64,000 bases of DNA from Blastococcus sp. DSM 46786 (GTDB taxonomy: Bacteria; Actinomycetota; Actinomycetes; Mycobacteriales; Geodermatophilaceae), in NCBI RefSeq assembly GCF_900109665.1, contig NZ_FOAO01000010.1, forward strand, positions 103,520 to 167,519, read 5' to 3'. The notes under the pieces are model-generated. The model was not told where the DNA came from. It did not search any database and saw nothing but the letters and a program-made list of their open reading frames with translations. Made by a program: the position numbers and the translations under genes. Positions 40,906-50,845 of this stretch are shown here, piece after piece. The number at the start of each line of letters is the position of its first letter. Position 1 is the stretch's first letter.

Positions 40906-41072
40906 CCACGCTGGCCGGTTTCGCTCGTCTGGTCCGACGCCCCACATCTCTGCCCACCGGGTGTCGCACCGGCGGCGGGGTGCCGCGCGACGGGCGGCGT
41001 GAACCGGATCCGCCGCACCGGACATCAACGGGTGTGACGACTTCACCGATCGCGGCCGGATCATCACCTGCC

Positions 41073-41723
41073 GTGACCCCGACGGCGATGCACCGGTCCG
41101 CCGGCCCGCCCGCCGAGCCCCCGCGGCTGCGGGCGCTGCCCGACGCCCTCCCCGGCGACGCCGAGTTGATCGCCCGCTCGGTCGACGACCCGGCGGAGTT
41201 CGCCCCGCTGTTCGACCGGCACGCCGCGACCGTGCACCGCTACCTGGGCCGCCGCGTGGGCGAGCTCGCCGACGACCTGCTCAGCGAGACCTTCCTCGTC
41301 GCGTTCCGGCGCCGCGCGGCCTACCGTCCCGAGCACGTCGAGGTCCGGCCGTGGCTGCTGGGCATCGCCACCAACGTCGTGCACGGCCACCGGCGCACCG
41401 AGCAACGCCGCTACCGCGCACTGGCCCGGGTCGCCGCCGAACCCGAGCGGCACGGCGAGGACCCGGGTGACGCCGCGGACCGGCTGGACGCCCAGGCGCT
41501 GCGCGGTCCGCTCGCCGCCGCGCTGGCCGGGCTGAAGCCCCGCGACCGCGACGCCCTGCTGCTGCTCGCCTGGGGCCAGCTCGGCTACGAGGAGATCGCC
41601 GCCGTCCTCGACGTCCCGGTCGGCACGGTGCGCTCCCGGCTGCACCGCGCCCGCCGCCAGACCCGCGCCGCCCTCGGCGACGTCTCCCCCTTCGCGCCGA
41701 CCTCCGAGGAGGAGGACCGATGA
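41073..41723 (+). CDS. ECF-type RNA polymerase sigma factor
   Basis: Region 2 is visible as FAPLFDRHAATVHRYLGRRVGELADDLLSETFLVAFRRR...VRPWLLGIATNVV and region 4 as LKPRDRDALLLLAWGQLGYEEIAAVLDVPVGTVRSRLHRARRQTR. It directs RNA polymerase to stress or envelope promoters. The start is unclear: GTG 41034, GTG 41073 or ATG 41088, none with a good ribosome site. The stop overlaps the next gene (ATGA), so the membrane protein downstream is its likely partner. Confidence 0.88.
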   Translation: MTPTAMHRSAGPPAEPPRLRALPDALPGDAELIARSVDDPAEFAPLFDRHAATVHRYLGRRVGELADDLLSETFLVAFRRRAAYRPEHVEVRPWLLGIATNVVHGHRRTEQRRYRALARVAAEPERHGEDPGDAADRLDAQALRGPLAAALAGLKPRDRDALLLLAWGQLGYEEIAAVLDVPVGTVRSRLHRARRQTRAALGDVSPFAPTSEEEDR

Positions 41724-42757
41724 ACGACCTCACGCTGCTCCGCGAGGCGGGCCCCGAGGCGCCGCCGCTGTCCCCCGCCGCCCGCTCGGCCGCCCGCGCC
41801 GCGCTGCTCGCCGAGATCGAGGGCCCGGCTCCCCGGCGACGGCCGCGCAGGAGGCTCGTCGTCCGCACCGGGGTGGCGGCCGTCGCGGTGGCCGCCGCCT
41901 GGACCGCCGCGGTGGTCATCGCCGCCCCGGAGGGTCCCGGGACGCCGGCCACCAGCGTCACCCTCGTCGACTTCGAGATGCCGACCTTCCCGCTCTCGCT
42001 GGCCCCCGAGCCCGTCGGCATGAGGCCGGCGTTCACCGGGGACGGCGAGTCCGCCGGCTTCGCCGAGTACGACTCCGCGGACGGGGCCGACCGGTTCACG
42101 GTGGGCGTCCACGAGGACGAGCCCGACTGGCTGGAGGACGGCTACGCGTCCGCCGACGTCACCGATCGCCGGGAGATCGTGGTCGACGGCGTGGCGGCCG
42201 ACCTGGTCCGTGGCACGAGGAACGTCTACTGCGAGGACGGCCTGACGGTCTGCGCGCGGGAAGGGTTCGCCGAGATCCTCTGGGAGCGCCGACACGACCA
42301 GTGGGTGCTGCTGTCCGGCGAGGGCCGGTACGGCCGGCCGCCGGAGCTGGTCGCGGTCGCCGAGTCGCTGGTCGACCGCCCGCAGCGGGCCACGCTCGCC
42401 GCCGAGCTCGCCCCGGCCGGCTGGTCGGTGCAGTTCTACAAGATGGGCCGCGTCCTCACGCTGGTCAACGACTCCTACGAGCAGCAGACGATCACCGTGC
42501 ACGTGCCCCTGCCCGAGGACGTCCCCCCGCTGGAGCAGGTGCGGGAAAGTCTCATGGGGCCCGTCGGGCCGCAGCTCGACGTGACGGTGCAGGGCCGGCC
42601 GGCCGCGCTGGTTCGGGTCGACAACGGGCCGAGAGACCGCGGCTGGTTCCTCCAGGCCCAGTTCCAGGACGGGACGACGTTCACCCTGCAGGTGCCCGAC
42701 GCGTTCACCCAGGAGCAGGTGCTGGAGTTCGCCGAGCAGGTGACCTACCACCCCTGA
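41720..42757 (+). CDS. Membrane protein coupled to the sigma factor, putative anti-sigma or accessory protein
   Basis: This 345-residue protein has a short cytoplasmic N-terminus (about 1-50), one membrane helix (about 51-69) and a large outer domain. There is no HxxxCxxC zinc anti-sigma motif. The layout resembles CU044_5270-type proteins encoded after actinobacterial ECF sigma factors. ATGA overlap with the sigma gene indicates coupled translation. Confidence 0.7.
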   Translation: MNDLTLLREAGPEAPPLSPAARSAARAALLAEIEGPAPRRRPRRRLVVRTGVAAVAVAAAWTAAVVIAAPEGPGTPATSVTLVDFEMPTFPLSLAPEPVGMRPAFTGDGESAGFAEYDSADGADRFTVGVHEDEPDWLEDGYASADVTDRREIVVDGVAADLVRGTRNVYCEDGLTVCAREGFAEILWERRHDQWVLLSGEGRYGRPPELVAVAESLVDRPQRATLAAELAPAGWSVQFYKMGRVLTLVNDSYEQQTITVHVPLPEDVPPLEQVRESLMGPVGPQLDVTVQGRPAALVRVDNGPRDRGWFLQAQFQDGTTFTLQVPDAFTQEQVLEFAEQVTYHP

Positions 42758-42763
42758 CGCGGC

Positions 42764-42818
42764 GAGATGCGCCAGGTCGGGGTGTCCGGGTGCCGGGCAC
42801 CCCGATCTCGCGCGTCTC
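42764..42818. terminator. Long imperfect hairpin after the sigma operon
   Basis: The 26-base arms (42764-42789 and 42793-42818) pair at 22 positions around a three-base loop, seven bases after the stop. It is much longer than most terminators in this window. Confidence 0.6.
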
Positions 42819-42862
42819 GGCGCAGGGAGCGGCCCCGTCGCCCGGTGTGGTGAGGTGGCGGC

Positions 42863-43768
42863 ATGCCCGATCCCGACCGCACCGAGGTGGAGCTGACCGC
42901 CGGCGACGCCGTCCTCGCCGTCGACCTGCGCGGCGGGACGCTGCGCCGGCTCGCCGTCGGCGCGTGGGAGGTGCTCGACGGCTACCCGGCCGGGGAGGTC
43001 CTGCCCGGCTGGCGCGGCGCCACCCTGGTGCCCTGGCCCAACCGGCTCCGCCACGGCCGCTGGAGCTGGCAGGGGACCGAACTGCAGCTCGACGTCCGCT
43101 CGCCCGAGGAGCCGCACGCCATCCACGGGCTGGTCACCTGGCAGCCGTGGCGGGTGCTCGCGGAGGCGGACGGGTCCGTCACGGTCGGGACGACGGTCGA
43201 GCCGCAGCCCGGTTACCCGTTCCGGCTCGCCGTCGTGGTGCAGCACACCCTCGCCGCCGGCGGGCTCACCAGCACGCTGCGGGTCCGCAACGCCGGCGAC
43301 CGGCCGGCGCCCTTCGGGGCCGGGTTCCACCCCTACCTCTCGGTCGGGGCGGTGGACGACGGCGGGATCGGCGAGGCCGAGCTCGCGCTGCCGGCGCGCA
43401 CCGAGCTGGTGCTTGACGGCGGCCTGCCGACGGGGGAGCGGCGGCCGTTCGACGGCGCCGTCGGCCGTATCGGCGACCGCGCGCTGGACACGCCGCTCAC
43501 CGACCTCGAGCGCGACGCCGACGGCTGGTGGCACGTGCGGCTGCGGGGGAGCGCCGGCGAGCTCACCGTCTCCGCGGACGCCGCCTGGCCCTGGCTGCAG
43601 GTCTACACCGGCGACACGCTGCCCGCGGGCCAGCGGCGGCGCAGCCTCGCCGTCGAGCCGATGACCTGCCCGCCGAACGCGCTCGCCGACGGCGTCGACC
43701 TGCAGGTGCTCGAGCCGGGCGCGGAGTGGGCCGGCACCTGGTCGCTGGCCTGGACCCCGGCGGCCTGA
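42863..43768 (+). CDS. Aldose 1-epimerase family protein
   Basis: The 301-residue galactose mutarotase-like protein has LVPWPNRLRHGRW, HAIHGLVTWQPW (active-site His), FGAGFHPYLS (second His) and VYTGDTLP. It interconverts alpha and beta anomers of sugars; exact sugar unknown. ATG has GGTGG upstream. The next gene starts one base after its stop. Confidence 0.9.
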   Translation: MPDPDRTEVELTAGDAVLAVDLRGGTLRRLAVGAWEVLDGYPAGEVLPGWRGATLVPWPNRLRHGRWSWQGTELQLDVRSPEEPHAIHGLVTWQPWRVLAEADGSVTVGTTVEPQPGYPFRLAVVVQHTLAAGGLTSTLRVRNAGDRPAPFGAGFHPYLSVGAVDDGGIGEAELALPARTELVLDGGLPTGERRPFDGAVGRIGDRALDTPLTDLERDADGWWHVRLRGSAGELTVSADAAWPWLQVYTGDTLPAGQRRRSLAVEPMTCPPNALADGVDLQVLEPGAEWAGTWSLAWTPAA

Positions 43769-43769
43769 G

Positions 43770-44495
43770 ATGCGGGTGCGCGAGCTGTGGCGCTACCCGG
43801 TGAAGTCGCTGCAGGGTGAGCGGCTGACCGAGGCCGAGGTGGGCGCGCTCGGCCTCGAGGGCGACCGGCGCTGGGCGCTCTTCGACCGCGACACCGGCTT
43901 CGGGCTGACCGCCCGCCGGGTGCCCGAGCTGCTCTTCGGCGCGGCCCGGCTGCGCCCCGACGGCGGGGTGGAGGTCGTCCTCCCCGACGGCACCGTCACC
44001 GCCGACGAGGCGATCCTGTCGCGCTGGCTGGGCCGCCGGGTGGAGCTGCGGGCGGCGCCGGAGGACGACGCCGACGTCCCCACCTACGAGTCCGCGGTGG
44101 ACGACGAAGAGCCCGACCCCGCGGAGTGGCTGCAGTGGGAGGGTGCGCCGGGCCCGTTCCACGACAGCCCGCGGATCCGGCTCTCGCTGGTCTCCACCGG
44201 CACGCTCGGCACGTGGGACCGCCGTCGCTTCCGGGCCAACGTCGTCCTCGACGGCGCGGGCGAGGACGCGCTGCGCGGCACGGAGGCCGACCTGGGCGGG
44301 GCGCGGCTGCGCTTCGGCACCGGCATCCCCCGCTGCGTGATGACCACCCGGCCGCAGCCGGGCGGGATCGCGCGCGACACCTCGGTGCTCAAGACGGTGC
44401 ACCGCGAGCGGGACGGTCTGCTCGCCGTGCGCGCCGCCGTCCTCACCCCCGGCCGGGTCCGGGTCGGGAACGAGCTGCACCGCGCGGCAGACTGA
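43770..44495 (+). CDS. MOSC-domain protein
   Basis: The 241-residue protein has an N-terminal MOSC beta-barrel (MRVRELWRYPVKSLQGERL...GDRRWALFD) and a C-terminal MOSC domain with the conserved Cys in PRCVMTTRPQPGG. The family handles molybdenum cofactor sulfur transfer or N-hydroxylated substrates. It starts directly after the epimerase stop. Confidence 0.88.
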   Translation: MRVRELWRYPVKSLQGERLTEAEVGALGLEGDRRWALFDRDTGFGLTARRVPELLFGAARLRPDGGVEVVLPDGTVTADEAILSRWLGRRVELRAAPEDDADVPTYESAVDDEEPDPAEWLQWEGAPGPFHDSPRIRLSLVSTGTLGTWDRRRFRANVVLDGAGEDALRGTEADLGGARLRFGTGIPRCVMTTRPQPGGIARDTSVLKTVHRERDGLLAVRAAVLTPGRVRVGNELHRAAD

Positions 44496-44499
44496 GCCC

Positions 44500-44715
44500 G
44501 TGCAGACCGTCGACCTCCGCCCGGGCGAGGAGAGCATCCGGCTGGGCCAGCTGCTCAAGCTCGTCGACGCCGTTCCCACCGGGGCCCAGGTGAAGGACGT
44601 GCTGCTCTCGGGCGCGGTGACGGTCAACGGCGAGCCCGAGGACCGGCGCGGCCGGCAGCTGCGCTCCGGCGACGTCGTCGCGATCGAGGGGCACGAGGAC
44701 GTCCGCATCCGCTGA
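44500..44715 (+). CDS. S4-domain RNA-binding protein (YbcJ-like)
   Basis: The 71-residue product is essentially one S4 fold: IRLGQLLKLVDAVPTGAQVKDVLLSGAVTVNGEPEDRRGRQLRSGDVVAIEG. Such small S4 proteins bind structured RNA, perhaps ribosomal. GTG start four bases after the MOSC gene stop, so the two are likely co-transcribed. Confidence 0.88.
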   Translation: MQTVDLRPGEESIRLGQLLKLVDAVPTGAQVKDVLLSGAVTVNGEPEDRRGRQLRSGDVVAIEGHEDVRIR

Positions 44716-44722
44716 AGAAGGA

Positions 44723-44769
44723 CCCCCTGCCCCGCGACTCGCAGGCTCGCCGCGGGACCCTGCAGGGGG
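44723..44769 (+). terminator. Hairpin after the S4 gene
   Basis: CCCCCTGC pairs with GCAGGGGG (44762-44769), with inner CCCGCG/CGCGGG pairing. It begins eight bases after the stop. Confidence 0.65.
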
Positions 44770-44799
44770 CCGCGAGGAACCGCCCGGGGAGGGAGCCGC

Positions 44800-45977
44800 A
44801 TGACCGCACCGCTGGCGTCCCGGCTGCGCGGCTTCGGGACGACGATCTTCGCCGAGATGAGCGCGCTCGCCGTCACGACCGGGTCGATCAACCTCGGGCA
44901 GGGCTTTCCCGACTACCCGGGCCCGCCGGAGGTGCTCGACGTCGCCCGGGCCGCCATCGGTACCGACGCCGACCAGTACCCGCCCGGCCCCGGCATCCCC
45001 GAGCTGCGGGCCGCCGTCACCGGGCACCGGGAGCGCTCCACCGGCACCCGGTACGACCCCGACACCGAGGTGCTGGTCACCGCCGGCGCCACCGAGGCGC
45101 TGGCCGCCGCGATGCTCGCGCTGCTGGAGCCCGGTGACGAGGTCGTGCTCTTCGAGCCGATCTACGACAGCTACAGCGCGTCCGTCGCGATGGCCGGCGG
45201 TGTCATCCGCCCGGTGCCGCTGCACCCACCGGAGGGCGGGCCGGGGCCGTGGACCTTCGACGAGGCCGAGCTGCGCGCCGCGATCACCCCGCGCACCCGG
45301 CTGCTGCTGGTCAACTCCCCGCACAACCCCACCGGCACGGTGCTCACCGGCGAGGAGCTCGCCGTGCTGGCCGAGCTGGCCACGACCCACGACCTCGTGG
45401 TCGTCACCGACGAGGTCTACGAGCACCTGGTCTTCGACGGCGCCCGGCACGTCTCCCTGGCCACGCTGCCCGGCATGCGGGAGCGGACGCTCGTCGTCTC
45501 CTCCGCGGGCAAGACGTTCAACGTCACCGGCTGGAAGGTGGGCTGGGTGTGCGGCCCGGCGGCGCTGGTGGCCGCCGTCCGCACCGCCAAGCAGTTCCTC
45601 ACCTACGTCAACGCCGGGCCGTTCCAGCCGGCGGTGGCCGCCGGGCTGCGGCTGCCCGAGGCGTACTTCACCGGCATCGCCCGCGACCTGGAGTACCGGC
45701 GGGACGTCCTGGTCGCCGGGCTCCGGGACGCCGGGCTGCCGGTGATCAGCCCGCAGGCGACCTACTTCGCCACCGTGGACGTGCGCGGGGTGCAGCCGGA
45801 CGGCGACGGGCTGGCCTTCTGCCGGGCGCTGCCGGAGCGGGCAGGCGTCGTCGCGATCCCGACCGTGGTCTTCTACACCCCGGAGCACGCTCACCTGGGG
45901 CGGCACCTGGTCCGGTTCGCGTTCTGCAAGAGCGACGCCGTCCTCGCCGAGGCGGTCGAGCGGCTGAGGAGGCTGGC

Positions 45978-45981
<4 letters not shown>
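44800..45981 (+). CDS. PLP-dependent aminotransferase (class I/II, MtnE/YbdL-like)
   Basis: The frame gives 393 residues. Motifs: INLGQGFPDYPGP, AGATEALAA, NSPHNPTGTV, the DEVYEHL strand and the PLP lysine in SSAGKTFNVTGWKVGW. The closest families are methionine aminotransferases and glutamine transaminase K-like enzymes. Its stop overlaps an omega-amidase-like gene, a pairing that recycles the alpha-ketoglutaramate made when glutamine is the amino donor. GGAGGGAG ribosome site. Confidence 0.92.
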
Positions 45982-46739
<758 letters not shown>

Positions 46740-46752
46740 ACCGCCCGGCCGG

Positions 46753-47559
46753 TCAGGAGCGGGGTGCGTCGTCCCGGTCGACGGTGATCTGCTCCCGCAG
46801 CACCTGCTCGGTCACCGTCTCCCGGCCCTCGACCACCTCGGTGCGCAGCCGCACCCGCTCGACGGGCACCACCTCGACGCTGAACACCGGCCGCTCGGCG
46901 TGCAGCACGATCTCGTCCGGCAGCCCGGTGGTGGGCGTGCCCTCGGGCACCAGCGACTCCTCGACTCCGGCATCGCCCGCCGTCCCGGTACCCGCCGTCC
47001 CGGTGCCCTCCAGCGGCACCTCCTCCAGCCGGATCTCCTCGCGCCGGACCGGCACCGTCACCTGCACCTCCTCGGTGACGACGTACTTGACCAGGCGGAC
47101 CCGCCGGGCGGTGACCTGCTCGGTGCCGACCCGCAGCCGCTCCTCGCTCCGGGTCATGGCGCCGGGGGTGTGCTGCGCGGTCCCGGCGTCGCGCGTCCCG
47201 GCGTCCTCGCGTTCGCGGTGGCGGCCGGCCGGCGCCGTCGCCGCCTGCTCCCCGCCCAGGCCGTAGTGGCGGCGCAGCTCGGCCTCGTCACCCGGGTCGA
47301 GGTGGGCGCCCTCCACGGCCGGGGCGCTCGTCACCGCGTCCGCGGTCACCGGCAGGCGCAACCGGCCGTCCTCCCAGGACGCTTCCCGGGCCGGGACGAT
47401 CGAGTGGCGGGTGCCGAACAGCCCGGTGGTCACCGCCACCCAGGTCGGCTCCCCGGTCCGGTCGTCGACGAAGAAGTGCTCGACGGTGCCCAGCTTGTCG
47501 CCGCCGTCGCCGTACGCGGTGCTGCCGATCGCGGCGGTGACCTCGTGCTCGCTCAACAT
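46753..47559 (-). CDS. PRC-barrel and DUF2382 protein
   Basis: The frame gives 268 residues. The N-terminal PRC-barrel (IGSTAYGDGGDKLGTVEHFFVDDRTGEPTWVAV, about 10-80) is followed by a C-terminal DUF2382 domain with repeated EEVQVTVPVRREEIRLEE-type strands. It is a stress-related actinobacterial protein of unknown role with no membrane helix. A small Gly/Thr repeat (GTGTAGTGTAG) lies between. Convergent with the omega-amidase gene. Confidence 0.85.
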   Translation of the reverse strand: MLSEHEVTAAIGSTAYGDGGDKLGTVEHFFVDDRTGEPTWVAVTTGLFGTRHSIVPAREASWEDGRLRLPVTADAVTSAPAVEGAHLDPGDEAELRRHYGLGGEQAATAPAGRHREREDAGTRDAGTAQHTPGAMTRSEERLRVGTEQVTARRVRLVKYVVTEEVQVTVPVRREEIRLEEVPLEGTGTAGTGTAGDAGVEESLVPEGTPTTGLPDEIVLHAERPVFSVEVVPVERVRLRTEVVEGRETVTEQVLREQITVDRDDAPRS

Positions 47560-47652
47560 GGCCCGGCTCCCTCCGTGGGGCGCGCCTCGTCGCGCGCCAC
47601 CACGTCGGGGCTGCCCAGCGGGCGGGCTCGGTGAACATCGGCGGCCGGGCGC

Positions 47653-48618
47653 TCAGCCGCCGGGCAGCACCAGGTCCACCACGACCGACCGGTGGTCGCT
47701 GCCCGCCACGGGGACGAACCGGCAGCCGGCGACGGCGAGCCGCGGGTCCACGAGCACGTGGTCCAGACCCAGCCGCGGCACCGGGGAGCGCAGCGGGCTC
47801 CAGGTCCGCACGTGCCCGCGGCCGACGGCGCGCGCGGCGTCCAGGTACCCCCGGCGCAGGACCGCGCGCAGCGCCGCGTGGTCGAGCGTGGCGTTGAAGT
47901 CACCCGCCAGGACCCGCAGGACGGCCGGCCCGGGGCCGGGGAGCGCGGCCAGGTCCTCGGCCCACCCTCGGACGGCGGCCGGGGACGTCGCCGGGGGACG
48001 GGTGTGCACCGCGGTCACCTCCACCTCCGGCCCGGGCCCACCCGGGAGCCGCACCGCAGGCTGCTCGAACCCGCCCGGCACCGCGCTCCGGGCGCCGAGG
48101 GGCATGCGGCTCCAGACCGCTCCGGAGGCCGCCGGCTCGCTGCCCGGCCGCGCCGGGACGACGTGGGCGTGCGGCAGCAGCTCGGCCAGCCCGGCGGCGA
48201 GCAGCCGCTGCTCGGCCTCGGGGGTGAGCTCCTGCACCGACAGGACGTCGACCTCGTGCCGGCGGGCCAGCTCGACGACCGCCTCGGCGGGGACCAGCCC
48301 CCGCCGCAGGCTCACCGTGGCGATCCGCAGCCGCCGGCCCTCCGGTGGGGGTGCGACCGCGGGCCGGCCCCGGTGCGAGCGCACCGCCGCGGCGAGCACC
48401 GCAGTCGATGCGGCGGCGAGCAGGGTGGCGGAGCGCGACCGGGCCCGCACGGCCACCGCCAGCGGCAGCACGGCGGTGCCGGCGGCGTACGGGGTGAAGG
48501 CGAGCGCGGGTACCAGGGGGAAACCCCGCTCGGTCCCCGTGCGGCGCAGCACCGCCCAGACCGCCCACGGGACGGCCGCCGCGACGGCCCACCGGCGGTG
48601 GTCGCAGGGCGGTGCCAT
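47653..48618 (-). CDS. Endonuclease/exonuclease/phosphatase family membrane protein
   Basis: The frame gives 321 residues. Two or three N-terminal hydrophobic helices (about 10-75) precede an EEP domain with LRIATVSLRRG, VDVLSVQELT (metal Glu), VLAGDFNATLDH (catalytic DxN), GLDHVLVD and GSDHRSVVVDL (catalytic His). The target may be a lipid or nucleic acid outside the membrane; unknown. Start ATG 48618 or GTG 48627, neither with a strong ribosome site. Confidence 0.85.
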   Translation of the reverse strand: MAPPCDHRRWAVAAAVPWAVWAVLRRTGTERGFPLVPALAFTPYAAGTAVLPLAVAVRARSRSATLLAAASTAVLAAAVRSHRGRPAVAPPPEGRRLRIATVSLRRGLVPAEAVVELARRHEVDVLSVQELTPEAEQRLLAAGLAELLPHAHVVPARPGSEPAASGAVWSRMPLGARSAVPGGFEQPAVRLPGGPGPEVEVTAVHTRPPATSPAAVRGWAEDLAALPGPGPAVLRVLAGDFNATLDHAALRAVLRRGYLDAARAVGRGHVRTWSPLRSPVPRLGLDHVLVDPRLAVAGCRFVPVAGSDHRSVVVDLVLPGG

Positions 48619-48682
48619 GCCCGCCACGCTAACCAGGGCACCGGGGAGCTGCCGCCCGGCGGGGTGCCCTACGGTCGGGCGC

Positions 48683-49309
48683 GTGGTCGCCGAGCAGCTC
48701 GAGATCGAGCGCAAGTTCGACGTCGACGAGGGGTTCGCCGTGCCCGCCCTCGACGGGGTCCCCGGCGTCGCGGCCGTCGCCGGGCCGGTGGTGCACGAGC
48801 TGGCGGCGGTCTACCACGACACCGCGGACCTCCGGCTGGTGCGCACCCGGGTCACGCTGCGCCGCCGCACCGGCGGACCGGACGAGGGCTGGCACCTCAA
48901 GCTGCCCGCCGGCGCAGCCCGCCGCGAGCTGCACGCGCCGTTGACCGACGGCACCGACGTCGCCCCGGCCGAGCTCCTCGACGTGATCGGCGGTCTCCTG
49001 GCCGGGGAGGTGCCCGCGCCGGTCGTGACGATGCGCACCCGGCGGGTGGTGACGGCGCTGCGTGACGCGCCGGGCCGGGTGCTGGCCGAGCTGGCCGACG
49101 ACACGGTCACGGCGACGGTGGCCGCCGGCACCGCCGGAGGAGCACCCGAGGTGCGCAGCTGGCGGGAGCTGGAGGTCGAGCTCGTCGACGGGCCCGAGGC
49201 GGTGCTCGCCGCCGTCGGGGAGGTGCTGGTGGCCGCCGGCGCCCGCCCGTCGCCGCGGGCGTCCAAGCTCGCGTTCGCGCTGTCCTCGCGGCTGGGGCGC
49301 AGCGGCTGA
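48683..49309 (+). CDS. CYTH-domain protein (triphosphate tunnel metalloenzyme)
   Basis: The 208-residue CYTH protein has the EIERKF (ExExK) signature at the start, VYHDTADLRLVRTRVTLRRRTGG and the GWHLKLP strand. The fold binds triphosphates or tripolyphosphate with metal ions. There is no C-terminal CHAD domain. Divergent from the EEP gene; GTG start. Confidence 0.88.
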   Translation: MVAEQLEIERKFDVDEGFAVPALDGVPGVAAVAGPVVHELAAVYHDTADLRLVRTRVTLRRRTGGPDEGWHLKLPAGAARRELHAPLTDGTDVAPAELLDVIGGLLAGEVPAPVVTMRTRRVVTALRDAPGRVLAELADDTVTATVAAGTAGGAPEVRSWRELEVELVDGPEAVLAAVGEVLVAAGARPSPRASKLAFALSSRLGRSG

Positions 49310-49409
49310 TCCCGCCCGGGAACGCCGCACCGCCGTCCGTCGTCCATCCTCTGCACCGGCGTGCACCGATCGGTCCCGCCCCGCCGCTCCTTCCCCGCCG
49401 GAGGTCCCC

Positions 49410-50834
49410 CTGTCCCTCATCGGTCTGCTGGGCTTCGGGACCGTCGTCCTGCTGGCCGTGGCGCTGCTGCACGCCTACCTGTGGTTCCGGCTGGTCCGGA
49501 GCACCACGGGGCCCGGCTCGCTGCGCCGCCGGCTGACCGCGCTCACCGTGGTCCTGGCCGTGCTGCCGGTGGCGGCGCTGCTCTCCCGCGGGCTGCTCCC
49601 GATCGAGGCCGCCGCCCCGCTGAGCTGGATCGGCTACAGCTGGCTGGGGATCGCCCTCTACGCCGTGCTCGCGCTGGTCGTCCTGGAACCGGTCCGCCTG
49701 CTGGGGAACGCCCTGATCGGGCGCCTGGTGAGCACTCCGGTCCTGCCGAGTGAGCGCCGGAGGCCTTCGCGAGGGCTGGACGCAGCGGCTCCGCCCGACG
49801 GGGGAACGGCACCTGGCCGCGGTGCCGTCCGGCAGGACGGCGGTGTGCAGAGCGGTGCGGACGGCGAGGTGCAGACCGAGGTCGTCCCGAGTGGGGGCCG
49901 GAGGCCTCCGCGCAGGGACGTCGCAGCGGCTCTGCTCGAGTCGGGGACGGCACCTGGTGGCGGTGCCGTCCGGGAGGACGGCAATGTCATCGACCGGCGG
50001 CGCTTCCTGGCCCGGGGGCTGGCGGTGACCGCCGGCGCGGTCGCGCTGGGCACCGCCGGGACGGGCGCCTACTTCGCCAACTCCGCGCCGGTGGTGCGGC
50101 GCGTCCCGGTGACCCTGCGCGGGCTGGACCCGGCGCTGGACGGGCTGCGGATCGTCACCTTCTCCGACGGCCACCTGTCGGCCACCTACGGCGGGCGGCG
50201 GTTCGAGCGGGTGGTCGAGCTGGTCAACGAGCAGCGCCCCGACGTCGTGGCCATCGTCGGCGACCTGGTCGACGGCGGGGTCGACGAGCTGCGGGAGGAC
50301 GTCGCCCCGCTGGCGGACCTGGTCAGCGAGCAGGGCGTCTACTTCGTCACCGGCAACCACGAGTACTTCGTCGACACCCGGGCCTGGATGCGGCACCTGC
50401 CGACCCTGGGCGTGGACGTGCTCCGCAACGAGCGGGTGGCGATCCGCCGCGGCGGCGCGTCCTTCGACCTCGCCGGGATCGACGACCGGACGGCGGCCGC
50501 CTCGGGGCTGCCCGGCCACGGCGCGGACCTGGATGCCGCGCTGGACGGCCGGGACGGCGACACGCCCGTGGTGCTGCTGGCCCACCAGCCGGTGCAGGTG
50601 GAGCAGGCCGCGGCCGCCGGGGTGGACCTGCAGCTCTCGGGGCACACCCACGGCGGGCAGCTGTGGCCCTTCGACTACGCAGTGCGGCTGGACCAGCCCG
50701 CGGTCGAGGGCTGGTCGCGGCACGGCGACACCCGGCTGTACGTGACCTCGGGGGCCGGGTACTGGGGCCCGCCGATGCGGGTCGGGGCCCGCCCGGAGGT
50801 CACGGTCGTGGAGCTCCGGGCCCCCGGGCGCTGA
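49410..50834 (+). CDS. Membrane metallophosphoesterase carrying two in-frame repeat units, probable CTG start
   Basis: The frame gives 474 residues. Three N-terminal helices (about 3-95), then an insert (about 112-192) encoded by two copies of the ~100-bp repeat, then a twin-arginine-like RRRFLARG and a further helix. The phosphoesterase domain has SDGHLS (DxH), GDLVDGG, GNHEY and GHTHGG metal motifs. Similar enzymes (YkuE type) act on lipids outside the cell. No ATG/GTG/TTG starts the first helix; CTG at 49410 lies six bases after GGAGG. GTG at 49458 would cut it. Confidence 0.85.
   Translation: MSLIGLLGFGTVVLLAVALLHAYLWFRLVRSTTGPGSLRRRLTALTVVLAVLPVAALLSRGLLPIEAAAPLSWIGYSWLGIALYAVLALVVLEPVRLLGNALIGRLVSTPVLPSERRRPSRGLDAAAPPDGGTAPGRGAVRQDGGVQSGADGEVQTEVVPSGGRRPPRRDVAAALLESGTAPGGGAVREDGNVIDRRRFLARGLAVTAGAVALGTAGTGAYFANSAPVVRRVPVTLRGLDPALDGLRIVTFSDGHLSATYGGRRFERVVELVNEQRPDVVAIVGDLVDGGVDELREDVAPLADLVSEQGVYFVTGNHEYFVDTRAWMRHLPTLGVDVLRNERVAIRRGGASFDLAGIDDRTAAASGLPGHGADLDAALDGRDGDTPVVLLAHQPVQVEQAAAAGVDLQLSGHTHGGQLWPFDYAVRLDQPAVEGWSRHGDTRLYVTSGAGYWGPPMRVGARPEVTVVELRAPGR
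49744..49983 (+). repeat. Two copies of the ~100-bp dispersed repeat inside a coding sequence
   Basis: Units 49744-49842 and 49883-49983 share CCGAGTG, GCCGGAGGCCT.CGCG, CAGCGGCTC and the palindrome ACGGCACC-n7-GGTGCCGT. They stay in frame with the host gene. The same family, reversed, is at 1-225. Confidence 0.65.
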
Positions 50835-50845
50835 CCGGCGTCAGC

